Positions 1 to 11,270 of a DNA stretch of 64,000 nt are shown piece by piece. Positions within the stretch are counted from its first letter, which is position 1, and the number at the start of each line of letters is the position of its first letter. The notes under the pieces are model-generated. The model ran no database searches. It worked only from the letters and a program-made list of their open reading frames with translations, and was not told the DNA's origin. The stretch comes from an uncultured Pelagibacteraceae bacterium (GTDB lineage Bacteria > Pseudomonadota > Alphaproteobacteria > Pelagibacterales > Pelagibacteraceae). The stretch covers positions 124,001 through 188,000 of the forward strand of contig CACHSP010000001.1 of assembly GCA_902582605.1 (NCBI GenBank), given 5' to 3'. The position numbers and the translations under genes are program-made.

Positions 1-914
1 AAGGATCATTAGTTGCACCAGATCGTTTGAGGTTTGACTTTAGTCACATGAAACCGATTACTAATGAGGAATTAGAGACAATAGATAAATTAGTTAACGA
101 ATATGTTAAAAATGGTTCTGAAGTGACCACAAGAATTATGACACCTAAAGCTGCAATAGAAAAGGGAGCGTTAGCTTTTTTTGGTGAAAAATATGGTGAA
201 GAAGTTCGTGTTGTTTCAATGGGTAAGGAAAAAGATGCTTATTTCTCAACAGAATTATGTGGTGGAACCCATGTAAAAAATACTGGAGATATTGGAAAAT
301 TTAAAACTGTCAGTCAATCATCTATTGCTGCAGGAGTAAGGAGAGTTGAGGCTTTAAGAGATAAACAGCTTGAGGATTTTATTAAGAATAAAGAAAAGCT
401 TTCAACTTTATCTGTACAAAAGGATGAGGAGACTATCAAAGACTTATCATCACAAATAATAAAACTTGGAGGTAAACCGAAAGTTGATAATAAAGATTTA
501 AAAGAAATTATAAAAAATCTTTCAAAACAACTTGAACAATTGAATGTTAATTCAGTTCTTCAAGATAAAACAAAAAATATTATTAATGATCAAAAAATAA
601 AGGATATAAAAGTTCGATTTCAAAAAGTTCAAGATTTACCCCCTAAAGATCTGAGAAAATTAGTTGATAGTGGAAAAAAAGAACTTGGCGATGGAATTGT
701 AATTGTCTTTGCAAGTAGTGAAGATAAAGTTGGTTTAGGAGTTGGTGTCACTGAAAAACTGGTTGATAAATATGATGCTGTAAAATTTGCAAAATTAGGT
801 TCAGAAATTATTGGTGGCAAAGGTGGGGGTGGCCGAAAAGATTTTGCCCAAGCAGGGGGACAGGATAAAAACAAAATTGATGAGGCTTTTGAAAAACTAA
901 AGGCTTTAATTTAG
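1..914 (+). CDS. alaS: alanine--tRNA ligase, C-terminal part (5' truncated by window start)
   Basis: Open frame from nt 3 reads [15 protein letters not shown], then [13 protein letters not shown] and a C-terminal DHHA1 region ending [16 protein letters not shown]. Confidence 0.95.
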   Translation, partial: GSLVAPDRLRFDFSHMKPITNEELETIDKLVNEYVKNGSEVTTRIMTPKAAIEKGALAFFGEKYGEEVRVVSMGKEKDAYFSTELCGGTHVKNTGDIGKFKTVSQSSIAAGVRRVEALRDKQLEDFIKNKEKLSTLSVQKDEETIKDLSSQIIKLGGKPKVDNKDLKEIIKNLSKQLEQLNVNSVLQDKTKNIINDQKIKDIKVRFQKVQDLPPKDLRKLVDSGKKELGDGIVIVFASSEDKVGLGVGVTEKLVDKYDAVKFAKLGSEIIGGKGGGGRKDFAQAGGQDKNKIDEAFEKLKALI

Positions 915-2120
915 CTTCTGTTTAAGATTGTTATCAATTACATCCAGAAATTGATTAGTTGTTAGATATTTACTTGAGGGTCCAACCAATATTGCAAGAT
1001 CTTTTGTCATGGAGCCATTTTCAACACTTTCAATACAAACTTTTTCAATTGTGTTTGCAAATTTAATTAGCTCATCATTGCTATCAAGTTTTCCTCTATG
1101 TGCTAATCCTCTTGTCCATGCAAAAATCGAGGCAATTGGATTTGTGGAAGTTTCTTTACCTTGTTGATGCATTCTGTAATGCCTGGTTACTGTTCCGTGT
1201 GCTGCTTCTGCCTCCATTATTTTTCCATCAGGTGTTAATAATGTACTTGTCATTAAACCAAGTGAGCCATATCCTTGAGCCATGGTATCTGATTGAACAT
1301 CACCATCATAATTTTTACATGCCCATATATATTTACCGCTCCATTTCATTGCACACGCTACCATGTCATCAATTAATCTGTGTTCATAAGTAATTTTTGC
1401 ATCCTCAAATTTTTTCTTGAATTCTTTATTATAGACCTCTTCAAATATATCTTTAAATCTTCCATCGTATTTTTTTAGAATTGTATTTTTAGTTGATAAG
1501 TAAACTGGCCAATTCTTAATTAATCCATAACTAAAACAGGATCTTGCGAAATCCTCGATTGATTTATCTAAATTATACATTGAGAGTGCAACTCCTGGAC
1601 CAGTAAAATTAAATACTTCATATTTAATTTCATCTTTACCATCTTCAGAGGTCCATTTTACTTCCATCTTACCTTTACCAGGCACTTTGAAATCTGTTGC
1701 TCTATATTGATCTCCAAATGCATGTCTCCCGATCACTACTGGGTCGGACCATGATGGTACAAGTTTTGGAATGTTAGAACAAATTATGGGTTCTCTAAAT
1801 ACAGTTCCTCCAATGATATTTCTGATAGTTCCGTTTGGAGATCTCCACATTTTCTTTAATTTAAACTCTTCAACTCGTGCTTCATCTGGAGTGATGGTTG
1901 CACATTTAATACCAACACCAATTTTTTTAATTGCATTAGCAGAGTCGATAGTGATTTGATCATCAGAGTCATCTCTACTTTTCATTCCTAAATCGTAATA
2001 TTCGATGCCAAGATCTAAATACGGAAGTATTAATTTTTTCTTGATAAATTCCCAGATTATTCTGGTCATTTCATCGCCATCTAACTCTACTATTGGGTTT
2101 TTAACGCTAATTTTGCTCAC
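906..2120 (-). CDS. icd: NADP-dependent isocitrate dehydrogenase
   Basis: 404 aa; [17 protein letters not shown]-terminus, [21 protein letters not shown] motifs. Confidence 0.95.
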   Translation of the reverse strand: MSKISVKNPIVELDGDEMTRIIWEFIKKKLILPYLDLGIEYYDLGMKSRDDSDDQITIDSANAIKKIGVGIKCATITPDEARVEEFKLKKMWRSPNGTIRNIIGGTVFREPIICSNIPKLVPSWSDPVVIGRHAFGDQYRATDFKVPGKGKMEVKWTSEDGKDEIKYEVFNFTGPGVALSMYNLDKSIEDFARSCFSYGLIKNWPVYLSTKNTILKKYDGRFKDIFEEVYNKEFKKKFEDAKITYEHRLIDDMVACAMKWSGKYIWACKNYDGDVQSDTMAQGYGSLGLMTSTLLTPDGKIMEAEAAHGTVTRHYRMHQQGKETSTNPIASIFAWTRGLAHRGKLDSNDELIKFANTIEKVCIESVENGSMTKDLAILVGPSSKYLTTNQFLDVIDNNLKQKLN

Positions 2121-2194
2121 TTATATTTTTATCTTAATAATTGAATTTCGCGATTTTATATACATATTAATGACAAATTATCAAATAGAAGAAT

Positions 2195-2842
2195 ATGTTT
2201 AGTAAGATATTTCCAAAAATTCACGCTGAAGGTTATAAATTTTTAGTTATAGCCGGAATAATCACAATAGTATTTTATATTTTTAGTAATTTCTTAGGTC
2301 TTATTGGTTTAGTCTTAACTATTTGGGTTTATTATTTTTTTAGAGATCCAGATAGAGTTATTATAGATGATGATAATTATCTTGTTAGTCCAGCAGATGG
2401 TGAGGTGATTAAAGTTGAAGAAGTTGATGGGCCTAAAGAACTTGGTCTAGAGAATAAAAAATTTAAGAAGATAAGTGTTTTCATGAATGTTTTTGATTGT
2501 CATGTAAACAGAACTCCATGTGCAGGGAGGATTGAGGAAATTTTATATAAGCCAGGTAAGTTTGTAAATGCTTCACTGGATAAAGCAAGTGAAGATAATG
2601 AGAGAAATTACTTCAAAATTAAAGACCCTCATAACAATGACATTATAATTGTTCAAATAGCCGGACTGGTTGCACGAAGAATAGTTTGTGAGTCTAATAA
2701 AGATCAAGAGCTGAAACAAGGAGATCGTATTGGCATGATACGATTTGGTAGTAGAGCTGATATCTATTATGAAAATTATGAGCCGCTTGTAAAAGTTGGT
2801 CAAAAAGCTATTTCAGGTGAGACACTACTTGCAAAAAAATAA
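2195..2842 (+). CDS. psd: phosphatidylserine decarboxylase
   Basis: 215 aa; short proteobacterial Psd with SPADGEV and RIGMIRFGSRADIY (GS cleavage site). Confidence 0.92.
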   Translation: MFSKIFPKIHAEGYKFLVIAGIITIVFYIFSNFLGLIGLVLTIWVYYFFRDPDRVIIDDDNYLVSPADGEVIKVEEVDGPKELGLENKKFKKISVFMNVFDCHVNRTPCAGRIEEILYKPGKFVNASLDKASEDNERNYFKIKDPHNNDIIIVQIAGLVARRIVCESNKDQELKQGDRIGMIRFGSRADIYYENYEPLVKVGQKAISGETLLAKK

Positions 2843-2843
2843 T

Positions 2844-3647
2844 ATGGAGCAAAAAAAACCAAATCTTAAAATTGTACCAGATAAAAAAAGTGCAAGAATG
2901 ATTTTACCAAATATGCTAACCCTGATGGGTGTATGTATTGGTTTAAGTTCAATTCGATTTGCTTTGGATGGAAGATTTGAAATAGCAATTATTGCAATAA
3001 TTTTTGCTGCTTTGATTGATGGCTTAGATGGGAGAATAGCAAGACTTATAAAGGGAACCTCAAAAGTTGGAAAAGAATTAGACTCTTTAACGGATGTAAT
3101 AAGTTTCGGGGTTGCTCCAGCATTCATTATGTATTTCTGGAAATTAAATACCCTAGGTCGATTTGGATGGTTACTATGTTTAGTTTATGTAATTTGTGTT
3201 GCTTTAAGATTAGCAAGGTTTAATGTTAATTCTAATCAGGAACCTTCCTGGAAAGATAACTTTTTTGAAGGAGTGCCATCTCCAGCTGGTGCAATATTAT
3301 TGTTAACTCCTCTAATAATAAGCCTGAGTGGTTTTGATTATATTCAATTAAATTTTAATATCATTGTTCCAATATTTTTTGTGGTAACATCATTGCTTCT
3401 GATTAGTAAATTTCCGAGTTATTCATTTAAAAAAATTGTCATACCAAGAAAGACAACAATATTTTTATTATTTGGCATAGTTCTATTTTTCGGACTATTG
3501 TTAGTTTATACATTTAATGTAATTGCAATAAGTTCTTTAGTTTATGTACTTTTATTACCAATTAGCTTTTTTCATTTTCAAAAATTAAAAAAACAACATG
3601 AAAATGACAAAATTCAAGAGGATGATGATCTTGAAGACATACTTTAA
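2844..3647 (+). CDS. pssA: CDP-diacylglycerol--serine O-phosphatidyltransferase
   Basis: CDP-alcohol phosphatidyltransferase motif DGLDGRIAR...GKELDSLTD; follows psd. Internal ATG at 2844 preferred over the track start at 2796. Confidence 0.9.
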   Translation: MEQKKPNLKIVPDKKSARMILPNMLTLMGVCIGLSSIRFALDGRFEIAIIAIIFAALIDGLDGRIARLIKGTSKVGKELDSLTDVISFGVAPAFIMYFWKLNTLGRFGWLLCLVYVICVALRLARFNVNSNQEPSWKDNFFEGVPSPAGAILLLTPLIISLSGFDYIQLNFNIIVPIFFVVTSLLLISKFPSYSFKKIVIPRKTTIFLLFGIVLFFGLLLVYTFNVIAISSLVYVLLLPISFFHFQKLKKQHENDKIQEDDDLEDIL

Positions 3648-4558
3648 TGAAAAAAAACACAATAGTTTCTCTTGCTGATGCTAACTATTTTCCTTTATTA
3701 GAGGAATTAATTAATTCTATAAAAAGATTCAAAGAAAGTGAGAATGTTGCGATCTGTATTTTAGATGCAGGCTTAAACAAAGATCAAAAAGAAAAATTAT
3801 CTACTAAAGTAGATGAAATTAAATCTGCAGAGTGGGATATTAAAGTTCCTCAATCTAAAGTTAAAGAAAAGGAATGGCTTAAAAGCCAAGTTTCAAGAGC
3901 ATTTTTACCTAAATATTTTCCAAACTATGAAAAATATTTGTGGATTGATTGTGATGCTTGGGTAAATGATTGGAGTTCTGTTGAGCTTTATTTTCAAGCT
4001 TGCGACAATGGTAAGTTGGGTATTACACAAACAATAGGACCAGGTTACAAAATCACCTCAAAAGTAAATTGGTTATTTGGAAAATTAGCAATAATCAAAT
4101 CCCAGAATTTTAAACATGCAATAAAATCAAAAATTGGTACTGACAAAGCTAGAAAACTTGCTTTTGCTCCACATATTAATATTGGTGTGTTTTCTTTAGA
4201 AAAAAACTCAAAAGGGTGGAGCTTGTGGCAAAACAATTTATCAGAAACACTAAAGGCTGGGAATATTTTTGGTTCTGAAGGATTAGCGATTAATATGTCA
4301 GTCTATATTGACGATCTTGAAACAGAATTTTTACCTTTAAATTGTAATTGGATCACTAGCAATCTTTTACCTAAATATGATGAAAATCAAAAAACATTTG
4401 TAGAACCTTATCTTCCCAATTACAAAATAGGTATAATGCACCTTGCAGCTGGAATATGGAAAGATGGTAAAGATATGAGGGTAGATAAAAGTATAAAGAT
4501 AGAATTAGAAACTTTAGATAATAAAAAGATTAATAAAAGTTTAAGATTTGATATTTAG
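3647..4558 (+). CDS. glycosyltransferase, GT-A fold, GT8-like
   Basis: DxD-type motif LWIDCDAWV, N-terminal SLADANYFPLLEELINSI; TAATG overlap with pssA. Confidence 0.65.
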   Translation: MKKNTIVSLADANYFPLLEELINSIKRFKESENVAICILDAGLNKDQKEKLSTKVDEIKSAEWDIKVPQSKVKEKEWLKSQVSRAFLPKYFPNYEKYLWIDCDAWVNDWSSVELYFQACDNGKLGITQTIGPGYKITSKVNWLFGKLAIIKSQNFKHAIKSKIGTDKARKLAFAPHINIGVFSLEKNSKGWSLWQNNLSETLKAGNIFGSEGLAINMSVYIDDLETEFLPLNCNWITSNLLPKYDENQKTFVEPYLPNYKIGIMHLAAGIWKDGKDMRVDKSIKIELETLDNKKINKSLRFDI

Positions 4559-5170
4559 TTGAAAAAAAATAAAATTTCAAAAAATTGGATTAATAAACAG
4601 AGAAGAGATACTTATGTTCGTCAATCTAAAGTTGATGGTTATAGAGCTAGATCTGCATATAAATTAATTGAAATTGATGAAAAGTTTAAAGTTTTTAAGG
4701 GTGGAATTTCTGTAATAGATATTGGTGCTGCACCAGGAAGTTGGTCTCAATATGCTTCAAAGGTTGTAAAAAATGGAACAATTATCTCGATAGATCTAAA
4801 AAAAATGGAAAAAATTAAAAACACTATTCAAATTGAAGGTGATTTCACAGAGCCCAATATTCAAGAGAAAATAAAAAAAAATTTCAACAATCCAATTGAT
4901 GTGGTTATGTCTGATATGGCAGTAAATACAACTGGAATAAAAGATGTTGATGCAATTCAAACTGGAGAATTATGTAAAGAGGCGATGGTATTTTCAAAAG
5001 ATGTAATATCTGAAAAGGGTATTTTTATTGCTAAAATATTTATGGGCAGATCTTTTAATGAAATTGTCGCACTAGGAAAAAAAATTTTTAAAGAAGTAAA
5101 GGTTTTTAAACCTAAGTCGAGTCGCAAAGATTCTAAAGAGAGTTTTATTATTTGTAAAAATCTTAGATAG
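4559..5170 (+). CDS. rlmE: 23S rRNA (uridine-2'-O-)methyltransferase
   Basis: RARSAYKLIEIDEKFKVF, DIGAAPGSWSQ, SDMAVNTTG; TTG start. Confidence 0.92.
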   Translation: MKKNKISKNWINKQRRDTYVRQSKVDGYRARSAYKLIEIDEKFKVFKGGISVIDIGAAPGSWSQYASKVVKNGTIISIDLKKMEKIKNTIQIEGDFTEPNIQEKIKKNFNNPIDVVMSDMAVNTTGIKDVDAIQTGELCKEAMVFSKDVISEKGIFIAKIFMGRSFNEIVALGKKIFKEVKVFKPKSSRKDSKESFIICKNLR

Positions 5171-5207
5171 ACACTTTTAATTTAAAAGGAATCATATATA
5201 AAAGATT

Positions 5208-6284
5208 ATGGTTCCTATAAAAGAAGCACTTACCTTTGATGACGTTACTTTAGTTCCTAAGTACTCTGAAATATTACCCTCAGAGGTTGATACGAGTATA
5301 AAATTAACAGATTCATTAAAACTTAAAATCCCACTTTTATCATCAGCAATGGATACTGTAACCGAAAGCAAAATGGCTATTGCTATTGCAAAATCTGGTG
5401 GACTAGGAATAATCCACAGAAATTTAGATATCAAAAAACAAGTTCTCGAAGTTAAGAAAGTAAAAAAACAAAAATTACCTGTAGGTGCAGCTGTGGGAGC
5501 AGGACCCAACGAGTTCAAAAGAGCTGAGGCACTTTTAAAAGAAAAATTGGATATGATTGTTGTGGACACTGCTCACGGACACACCAAAAAAGTTTCCGAA
5601 ATAATTAGATTTATCAAAAAAATTAAAAATAAAAAAACAGCTCTCTGTGCTGGAAATATAGCAACACCAGATGCAGCTAAATTTTTACTTAAATTAGGCG
5701 TTGATATAATTAAGGTTGGGATTGGTCCTGGTTCTATCTGTACAACTAGGTTGGTCGCGGGTATTGGAGTTCCTCAATTAAGCGCAATATTAAATGTGAG
5801 AAACGGCATAAAGAATAAAAATGTAAAAATTATTTCTGATGGAGGGATAAAATACTCAGGTGACCTCGCTAAAGCTTTTGCTGCTGGCGCTGATGCAGTC
5901 ATGATAGGTTCATTGTTTGCAGGAACTGATGAAACGCCGGGTAAACTCATAAAAAAAAATGGTAAACTATTTAAAAGTTTTAGAGGCATGGGCTCTGTAG
6001 GAGCGATGAACAAAGGCTCGGCTGATCGATATTTTCAAAAAAAACAAAAAGACAGTTCAAAGTATGTGCCCGAGGGAGTAGAAGGATTAGCAAAATACAA
6101 AGGTAAAGTTGATAAAGTTGTTTTTAAATTAGTTGGTGGATTAAGATCATCTATGGGTTATCTTGGTTCCAAACAGATAAAATATTTAAGATATAAACCA
6201 CAATTTGTTAAAATTACAAAAGCTGGATTTTATGAAAGTATGGTTCATAATGTCGATATCGTTAAAAGTGATAGTAAATACTGA
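5208..6284 (+). CDS. guaB: IMP dehydrogenase, CBS (Bateman) domain absent
   Basis: [40 protein letters not shown] catalytic Cys loop, [19 protein letters not shown]; only 358 aa. Confidence 0.93.
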   Translation: MVPIKEALTFDDVTLVPKYSEILPSEVDTSIKLTDSLKLKIPLLSSAMDTVTESKMAIAIAKSGGLGIIHRNLDIKKQVLEVKKVKKQKLPVGAAVGAGPNEFKRAEALLKEKLDMIVVDTAHGHTKKVSEIIRFIKKIKNKKTALCAGNIATPDAAKFLLKLGVDIIKVGIGPGSICTTRLVAGIGVPQLSAILNVRNGIKNKNVKIISDGGIKYSGDLAKAFAAGADAVMIGSLFAGTDETPGKLIKKNGKLFKSFRGMGSVGAMNKGSADRYFQKKQKDSSKYVPEGVEGLAKYKGKVDKVVFKLVGGLRSSMGYLGSKQIKYLRYKPQFVKITKAGFYESMVHNVDIVKSDSKY

Positions 6285-6724
6285 TGACAAAAATATTTAA
6301 ATTAATTTCTTTATTATATTTAATAATAAATAGCATGAGTATTGCTATAGCGGATGAAAATTTTTTTAATAAAGGTTTAAAATTATTCAAAGATAAAAAA
6401 TATGAGGATGCAAGGTTTATGTTTGAAAGAGGAATAGTATTTAATCCTAAGGACTCAAATTCTTATCTTTATTTAGCAAAAATTTACAACATTCAAGAAG
6501 ATCAAGATAAAGAAGAAAAAAATTTGGAAGCAACATTATTAATTGAACCTAATAACGAGGAAGCAATATTAATGTCTATGAAAATAGCTTTAGAGAGATC
6601 TAATTATTCAAAAGTAAAAGATTTATCTAATACTTTTTCTAAGGTTTGCAAAAAACTCTGTAATGAAAATAAAGAAATTTTAGACACCCTTGCAAATATA
6701 GAGCCCAAAAAAAATGAGTCTTGA
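6284..6724 (+). CDS. tetratricopeptide-repeat exported protein
   Basis: Signal-peptide-like N-terminus and TPR-like repeats ([24 protein letters not shown]). Confidence 0.65.
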   Translation: MTKIFKLISLLYLIINSMSIAIADENFFNKGLKLFKDKKYEDARFMFERGIVFNPKDSNSYLYLAKIYNIQEDQDKEEKNLEATLLIEPNNEEAILMSMKIALERSNYSKVKDLSNTFSKVCKKLCNENKEILDTLANIEPKKNES

Positions 6725-8273
6725 TAAGAATTTGAACAAAATCTTAATAATAGATTTTGGTTCACAATTTACTCAGTTAATAGCCAGACGAATAAGAGAG
6801 TCAGGAGTTTATTCCGAAATTATTAGTCATAAAAAGGTTAAAAATAAAAATATTGATAATTCAATTAAAGGAATAATTTTATCAGGCGGACCATTAAATG
6901 TTTACCAAATTAATAAATATTCTTTTGATAAAAGGATTATAGAAAATCAAATACCAGTCTTAGGTATTTGTTTTGGTCATCAAATTTTATCAAAACTTAA
7001 TGGTGGCAGAGTTAAACAATCAAAATATAGAGAGTTTGGATTAGCAAATATTTGGAAAAAGAGGGAAAGTATTTTGACAAAAAACTTCTTTAATAAAAAA
7101 AATATTAATAAAGTTTGGATGAGTCACGCTGACCAAGTTTCTAAACTTCCTAAAAATTTTGATGTTATTGCCTCAAGTCAAAACTCAAAATTTGCTATTA
7201 TTGAAAATAAGAAAAAAAAATTTTATGGTGTCCAGTTTCATCCTGAAGTTACCCACACAGAAAATGGGAAAAAATTAATAAACAATTTTATATTTTTAGT
7301 ATGTAAAATTAAAAGAAATTGGTCATCAAAAGATCAAAAGATTAAATTGATTAAAGATGTTCAAAATTTAGTCGGTAAAAATAAAGTAATATGTGCATTA
7401 TCGGGTGGAGTTGATAGCAGTGTTGTCGCTCAACTATTGAATAAAGCAATTGGTAAAAAATTATTTTGTATCTTCGTTAACACAGGTCTTCTTAGAAAAA
7501 ATGAGGAAATACAAGTAGTTAAAACCTTTAAAAAAAAATTAAAAAATCTGATTTACGTGAATGCAGAGAATGAATTTTTGAAAAAGCTCAACAATGTTTC
7601 TGATCCAGAGAAAAAAAGAAAAATAATTGGAAATTTATTTATCAAAATTTTTGAAAGATACGCTAAAAGAATAAAAAATGTAAAATTTTTAGCACAAGGG
7701 ACGCTCTATCCAGATCTTATTGAAAGTAAGTCAGTGACGGGAAGCCAAACCTCAAAAATCAAATCTCATCACAATGTAGGTGGTTTACCAAAGAAAATGA
7801 AACTTAAATTGGTAGAACCATTGAAATTTTTATTTAAAGATGAAGTTCGAAAATTAGGATTAGAATTAAACCTTAGTAAAGAAATTATTTTAAGACATCC
7901 GTTTCCAGGACCTGGACTGGCGATCAGAATGCCTGGCATTATTACTAAAGAAAAAATCAAAATTTTAAAAGAAGCTGACAATTATTTTATTCAAGCTTTA
8001 AAAGAGCACAATTTATATAATAAAATTTGGCAAGCCTATGCTGCATTGCTTCCAGTCAAAACAGTAGGTGTCATGGGTGATAATCGAACTTATGAATATT
8101 TATGTTTATTAAGAGCAATTACATCTGAGGATGGAATGACAGCTGATTTTTATGACTTCAAAAAATCATTTATTCAAATGATTTCAAATAAAATTGTAAA
8201 TAGCATAAGAGGAGTAAATAGAGTAGTTTATGATGTTACATCTAAACCGCCGAGCACCATTGAGCTTGAATGA
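6714..8273 (+). CDS. guaA: GMP synthase (glutamine-hydrolysing)
   Basis: [47 protein letters not shown] terminus. Confidence 0.97.
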   Translation: MSLDKNLNKILIIDFGSQFTQLIARRIRESGVYSEIISHKKVKNKNIDNSIKGIILSGGPLNVYQINKYSFDKRIIENQIPVLGICFGHQILSKLNGGRVKQSKYREFGLANIWKKRESILTKNFFNKKNINKVWMSHADQVSKLPKNFDVIASSQNSKFAIIENKKKKFYGVQFHPEVTHTENGKKLINNFIFLVCKIKRNWSSKDQKIKLIKDVQNLVGKNKVICALSGGVDSSVVAQLLNKAIGKKLFCIFVNTGLLRKNEEIQVVKTFKKKLKNLIYVNAENEFLKKLNNVSDPEKKRKIIGNLFIKIFERYAKRIKNVKFLAQGTLYPDLIESKSVTGSQTSKIKSHHNVGGLPKKMKLKLVEPLKFLFKDEVRKLGLELNLSKEIILRHPFPGPGLAIRMPGIITKEKIKILKEADNYFIQALKEHNLYNKIWQAYAALLPVKTVGVMGDNRTYEYLCLLRAITSEDGMTADFYDFKKSFIQMISNKIVNSIRGVNRVVYDVTSKPPSTIELE

Positions 8274-9043
8274 AAAAAATAAAAAAAATTATTAATAAAA
8301 AAAATAAATCTAAAATTGTTTGTCTTACTGCGTATTCAAAAAATATTGCAGAAGAGGTAGATAAATATGTTGATATTGTACTAGTAGGAGACTCGCTAGG
8401 TTCAGTATTGTACAATTATTCAACTACCAGAAAAGTTACTCTAACAGAAATGATCAATCATTCTAAGAGCGTAAGACTGGGAGTAAAAAAAAGTTTAATG
8501 GTTGTTGATATGCCATTTAATACTTATTCCACAACAAATGCTGCTCTCAAGAATGCTAAAAAGATACTTAAGGAAACCAAGTGTGATGCAGTGAAGTTAG
8601 AAGGTGGGAAAAAAATAATCCATCAAATTAAACTATTAACCAAAAACAAGATTCCTGTGATGGGCCATCTTGGATTATTACCCCAATCAACCAAAGGCAA
8701 ATTTAAATCTAAAGGAAAGACCACCAAAGAAATCAATCAATTAATTAATGATGCTTTATTACTTCAGAATAATGGAGTTTTTGCAATTGTCCTGGAGTGT
8801 ATAAAAACTCCAATAGCTAAACAAATTACAAAAAATTTGAATATCCCAACAATTGGAATTGGTTCATCTGTTTATTGCGATGGTCAGGTTCTTGTTACGG
8901 ATGATTTAATTGGTCTAAACCAAACAAAAATAAGATTTGTTAAACAATATCTAAACGTAAAAAAATATATCAATGCCGGATTAAGAAAATATGCTTCAGA
9001 GGTAAGATCTAAGAAATATCCAACTAAAAAACATTCGTATTAA
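8270..9043 (+). CDS. panB: 3-methyl-2-oxobutanoate hydroxymethyltransferase
   Basis: [43 protein letters not shown]. Confidence 0.95.
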   Translation: MKKIKKIINKKNKSKIVCLTAYSKNIAEEVDKYVDIVLVGDSLGSVLYNYSTTRKVTLTEMINHSKSVRLGVKKSLMVVDMPFNTYSTTNAALKNAKKILKETKCDAVKLEGGKKIIHQIKLLTKNKIPVMGHLGLLPQSTKGKFKSKGKTTKEINQLINDALLLQNNGVFAIVLECIKTPIAKQITKNLNIPTIGIGSSVYCDGQVLVTDDLIGLNQTKIRFVKQYLNVKKYINAGLRKYASEVRSKKYPTKKHSY

Positions 9044-9651
9044 AAATATTTCTTAAATTGCTCGTTGATCGATAAAATTTCTAAATCTACTAAACCTCCA
9101 ATTACTAATTGAAGGGCAACTAAAAGAATAAAACCTAAACCAACATAGGCAATCCATAAATGTTTTTGAATATAGCTTGCAAGATATGTTGCCATTGCCC
9201 CTGTTAAAATTACTGATAAAACCAGTCCAAATATCATAAAGCCAAAATTACCTTTGGCAGCTCCAACAACACCTATCACATTGTCAAAACTGATTGTAAT
9301 GTCTGCAAATAAAACTTTATAAACACTTTGAATATAAGATGGTTCTTTAGACTTTTTTGTTGGCGACTTTACTTTCTTTATTTCAAAAAGATCTTTTCTT
9401 AAATCATTAACAATCCAGATTAAAAGTAAACCACCTAAAATTTTAATAAAATAAAATTTGAACAAGTAAGTTGCAAATAAAGCAAAAATAACTTTAAATA
9501 TTAAAGCACCAGCCACTCCCCATAAAATAATTTGTCTTCTATGTTTTGGCGCAAAGTTTGCAGCAATCAAACCAATGATAATTGCATTATCTGCTGCCAA
9601 GATTATATCGATAAAAATAATCTGAACTAATATGAGTGCTTCTTCTAACAA
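9040..9651 (-). CDS. TerC/YjbE-family integral membrane protein
   Basis: FIDIILAADNAIIIGL and ADITISFDNVIGV duplicated TerC motifs. Confidence 0.85.
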   Translation of the reverse strand: MLEEALILVQIIFIDIILAADNAIIIGLIAANFAPKHRRQIILWGVAGALIFKVIFALFATYLFKFYFIKILGGLLLIWIVNDLRKDLFEIKKVKSPTKKSKEPSYIQSVYKVLFADITISFDNVIGVVGAAKGNFGFMIFGLVLSVILTGAMATYLASYIQKHLWIAYVGLGFILLVALQLVIGGLVDLEILSINEQFKKYF

Positions 9652-9764
9652 AGTAATAGCATAGTATAAAATATTTAAAATAATTCAATTAAAAGTAGTA
9701 TTATTTTTTTATTGATAATTATTTTAATACATAATGAAATAGTCTTAATAAAAATGGAGGACAA

Positions 9765-10736
9765 ATGAAATTCTTAAAATATTTATCAACTATTTTAGTT
9801 TCATTAATTTTGTCAATTAATCTTGCAATTGCAGAGAAATGGGACATGGCTCTAGCTTATGGGGCGGGGAACTTTCATTCTGCAAATGCAGCTGAATTCG
9901 CAAAAAATGTTACTGAAAAAAGTGGTGGCAAGTTAACAATTGTAACACACCCTGGTGGTTCGTTGTTTAAAGGTGGAGAAATTTTTAGAGCAGTAAGAAC
10001 AGGTCAAGCTCAAATTGGTGAGAGATTTATGTCAGCTTTAGGAAAAGAGGATCCACTTTTAGAAGTAGACTCTCAACCATTCTTAGCAACGTCTTACGCC
10101 GATGCAATGAAGTTATATAAAGCGTCAAAAGACGAAATCGTTAAAGGATTAGACGAGAAAGGCTTGGTATTTCTTTATGCTGTGCCGTGGCCAGCGCAAG
10201 GCTTGTATAGTAAAAAGGAAATTAACTCTGTTGAAGATTTAAAAGGTCTTAAATTTAGAGCTTATAATTCTGCTACTATTAGAATTGCTGAGCTAACAGG
10301 AATGGCTCCTACAAAAATAGAGGCTGCTGAAATTAGTCAGGCGTTTTCTACAGGTGCGGTAGAAAGTATGATCACATCACCTACTACAGGTAAAAACTCA
10401 AAAATTTGGGAAAATGGTGTGAAATATTTTTATGATATTGCAGCTTGGTTTCCAAAAAACATGATAATTGTGAATAAAGATGCTTGGAATAAATTAGATC
10501 AGGCAACTAAAGATCTTGTTATGAAACAAGCTGCTTTAGCTGAAAGAAAAGGTTGGCAATTGTCAAAACAAGGGAACGTTGGTGATAAAAAAGCTTTAGC
10601 TGATGCTGGTATGGTAGTCGGTAAAGTAAATGCACCACTACAAGCTCATTTTGAAAAAGTTGGAGAGACTATGGCTAAGGAATGGTCTCAAAAAGCTGGT
10701 TCAAGAGGAGCTGCTGTTTTATCAAGTTATAAATAA
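9765..10736 (+). CDS. TRAP transporter substrate-binding protein (DctP family)
   Basis: Signal peptide; GGSLFKGGEIFRAVRTGQAQIGE, DLKGLKFRAYNS, AFSTGAVESMITSP; strong SD ggagg upstream. Confidence 0.92.
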   Translation: MKFLKYLSTILVSLILSINLAIAEKWDMALAYGAGNFHSANAAEFAKNVTEKSGGKLTIVTHPGGSLFKGGEIFRAVRTGQAQIGERFMSALGKEDPLLEVDSQPFLATSYADAMKLYKASKDEIVKGLDEKGLVFLYAVPWPAQGLYSKKEINSVEDLKGLKFRAYNSATIRIAELTGMAPTKIEAAEISQAFSTGAVESMITSPTTGKNSKIWENGVKYFYDIAAWFPKNMIIVNKDAWNKLDQATKDLVMKQAALAERKGWQLSKQGNVGDKKALADAGMVVGKVNAPLQAHFEKVGETMAKEWSQKAGSRGAAVLSSYK

Positions 10737-10750
10737 TTCAATTCTTAAAA

Positions 10751-10781
10751 TTAAGGCCACTTAAAATTTGAGTGGCCTTAA
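10751..10781 (+). promoter_or_regulatory. intercistronic hairpin between dctP-like and dctQ-like genes
   Basis: Perfect inverted repeat TTAAGGCCACT (10751-10761) / AGTGGCCTTAA (10771-10781) with a 9-nt loop. Confidence 0.85.
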
Positions 10782-10787
10782 ATTGTT

Positions 10788-11270
10788 ATGTTAAAATCAC
10801 TAGATAGAAATTTAAATAAACTCTATAAATTTTCAGGTTATGTCGCTGCTTTTTTCTTAATTTTAGTAGCAGTTTTTATTCTTATTGGTATCTCATCGAG
10901 AATATTTGGTTTTTATATAAGAGGTCTTGCTGAGTATTCAGGTTATTGTATGGCTGCTGCATCTTTTTTTGCATTAGCGTACACATTTGTAGAAGGAGGG
11001 CATATTCGGATTACACTTTTTTTAGAAAAATTATCAGGCACAAAGAAAAAATTTATTGAAACCTGGTGTTTAAGTATTGCAAGCTTTTTTTCAGGATACC
11101 TAGCTTTTTACTTCGTTAAAATGTTAATTATTTCCTATAAATTTCAAGAACGAAGTGAAGGAGCAGATGAAATTTTGATTTGGATTCCTCAAACAAGTGT
11201 AGCTATTGGATCAACAATTTTTTTTATAAGCGTTTTTCATCAATTTATTTTAACCATCAAAAAAGATTAA
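10788..11270 (+). CDS. TRAP transporter small permease (DctQ family)
   Basis: 160 aa, four hydrophobic segments, between DctP and DctM. Confidence 0.88.
   Translation: MLKSLDRNLNKLYKFSGYVAAFFLILVAVFILIGISSRIFGFYIRGLAEYSGYCMAAASFFALAYTFVEGGHIRITLFLEKLSGTKKKFIETWCLSIASFFSGYLAFYFVKMLIISYKFQERSEGADEILIWIPQTSVAIGSTIFFISVFHQFILTIKKD

Noticed and set aside
629-874. Minus-strand ORF with Pro-rich translation, and similar shadow ORFs throughout (e.g. 1100-1393, 5192-5569, 17642-17887, 51-53 kb small ORFs)
   Set aside because: Antisense to confidently identified genes with no independent signature.
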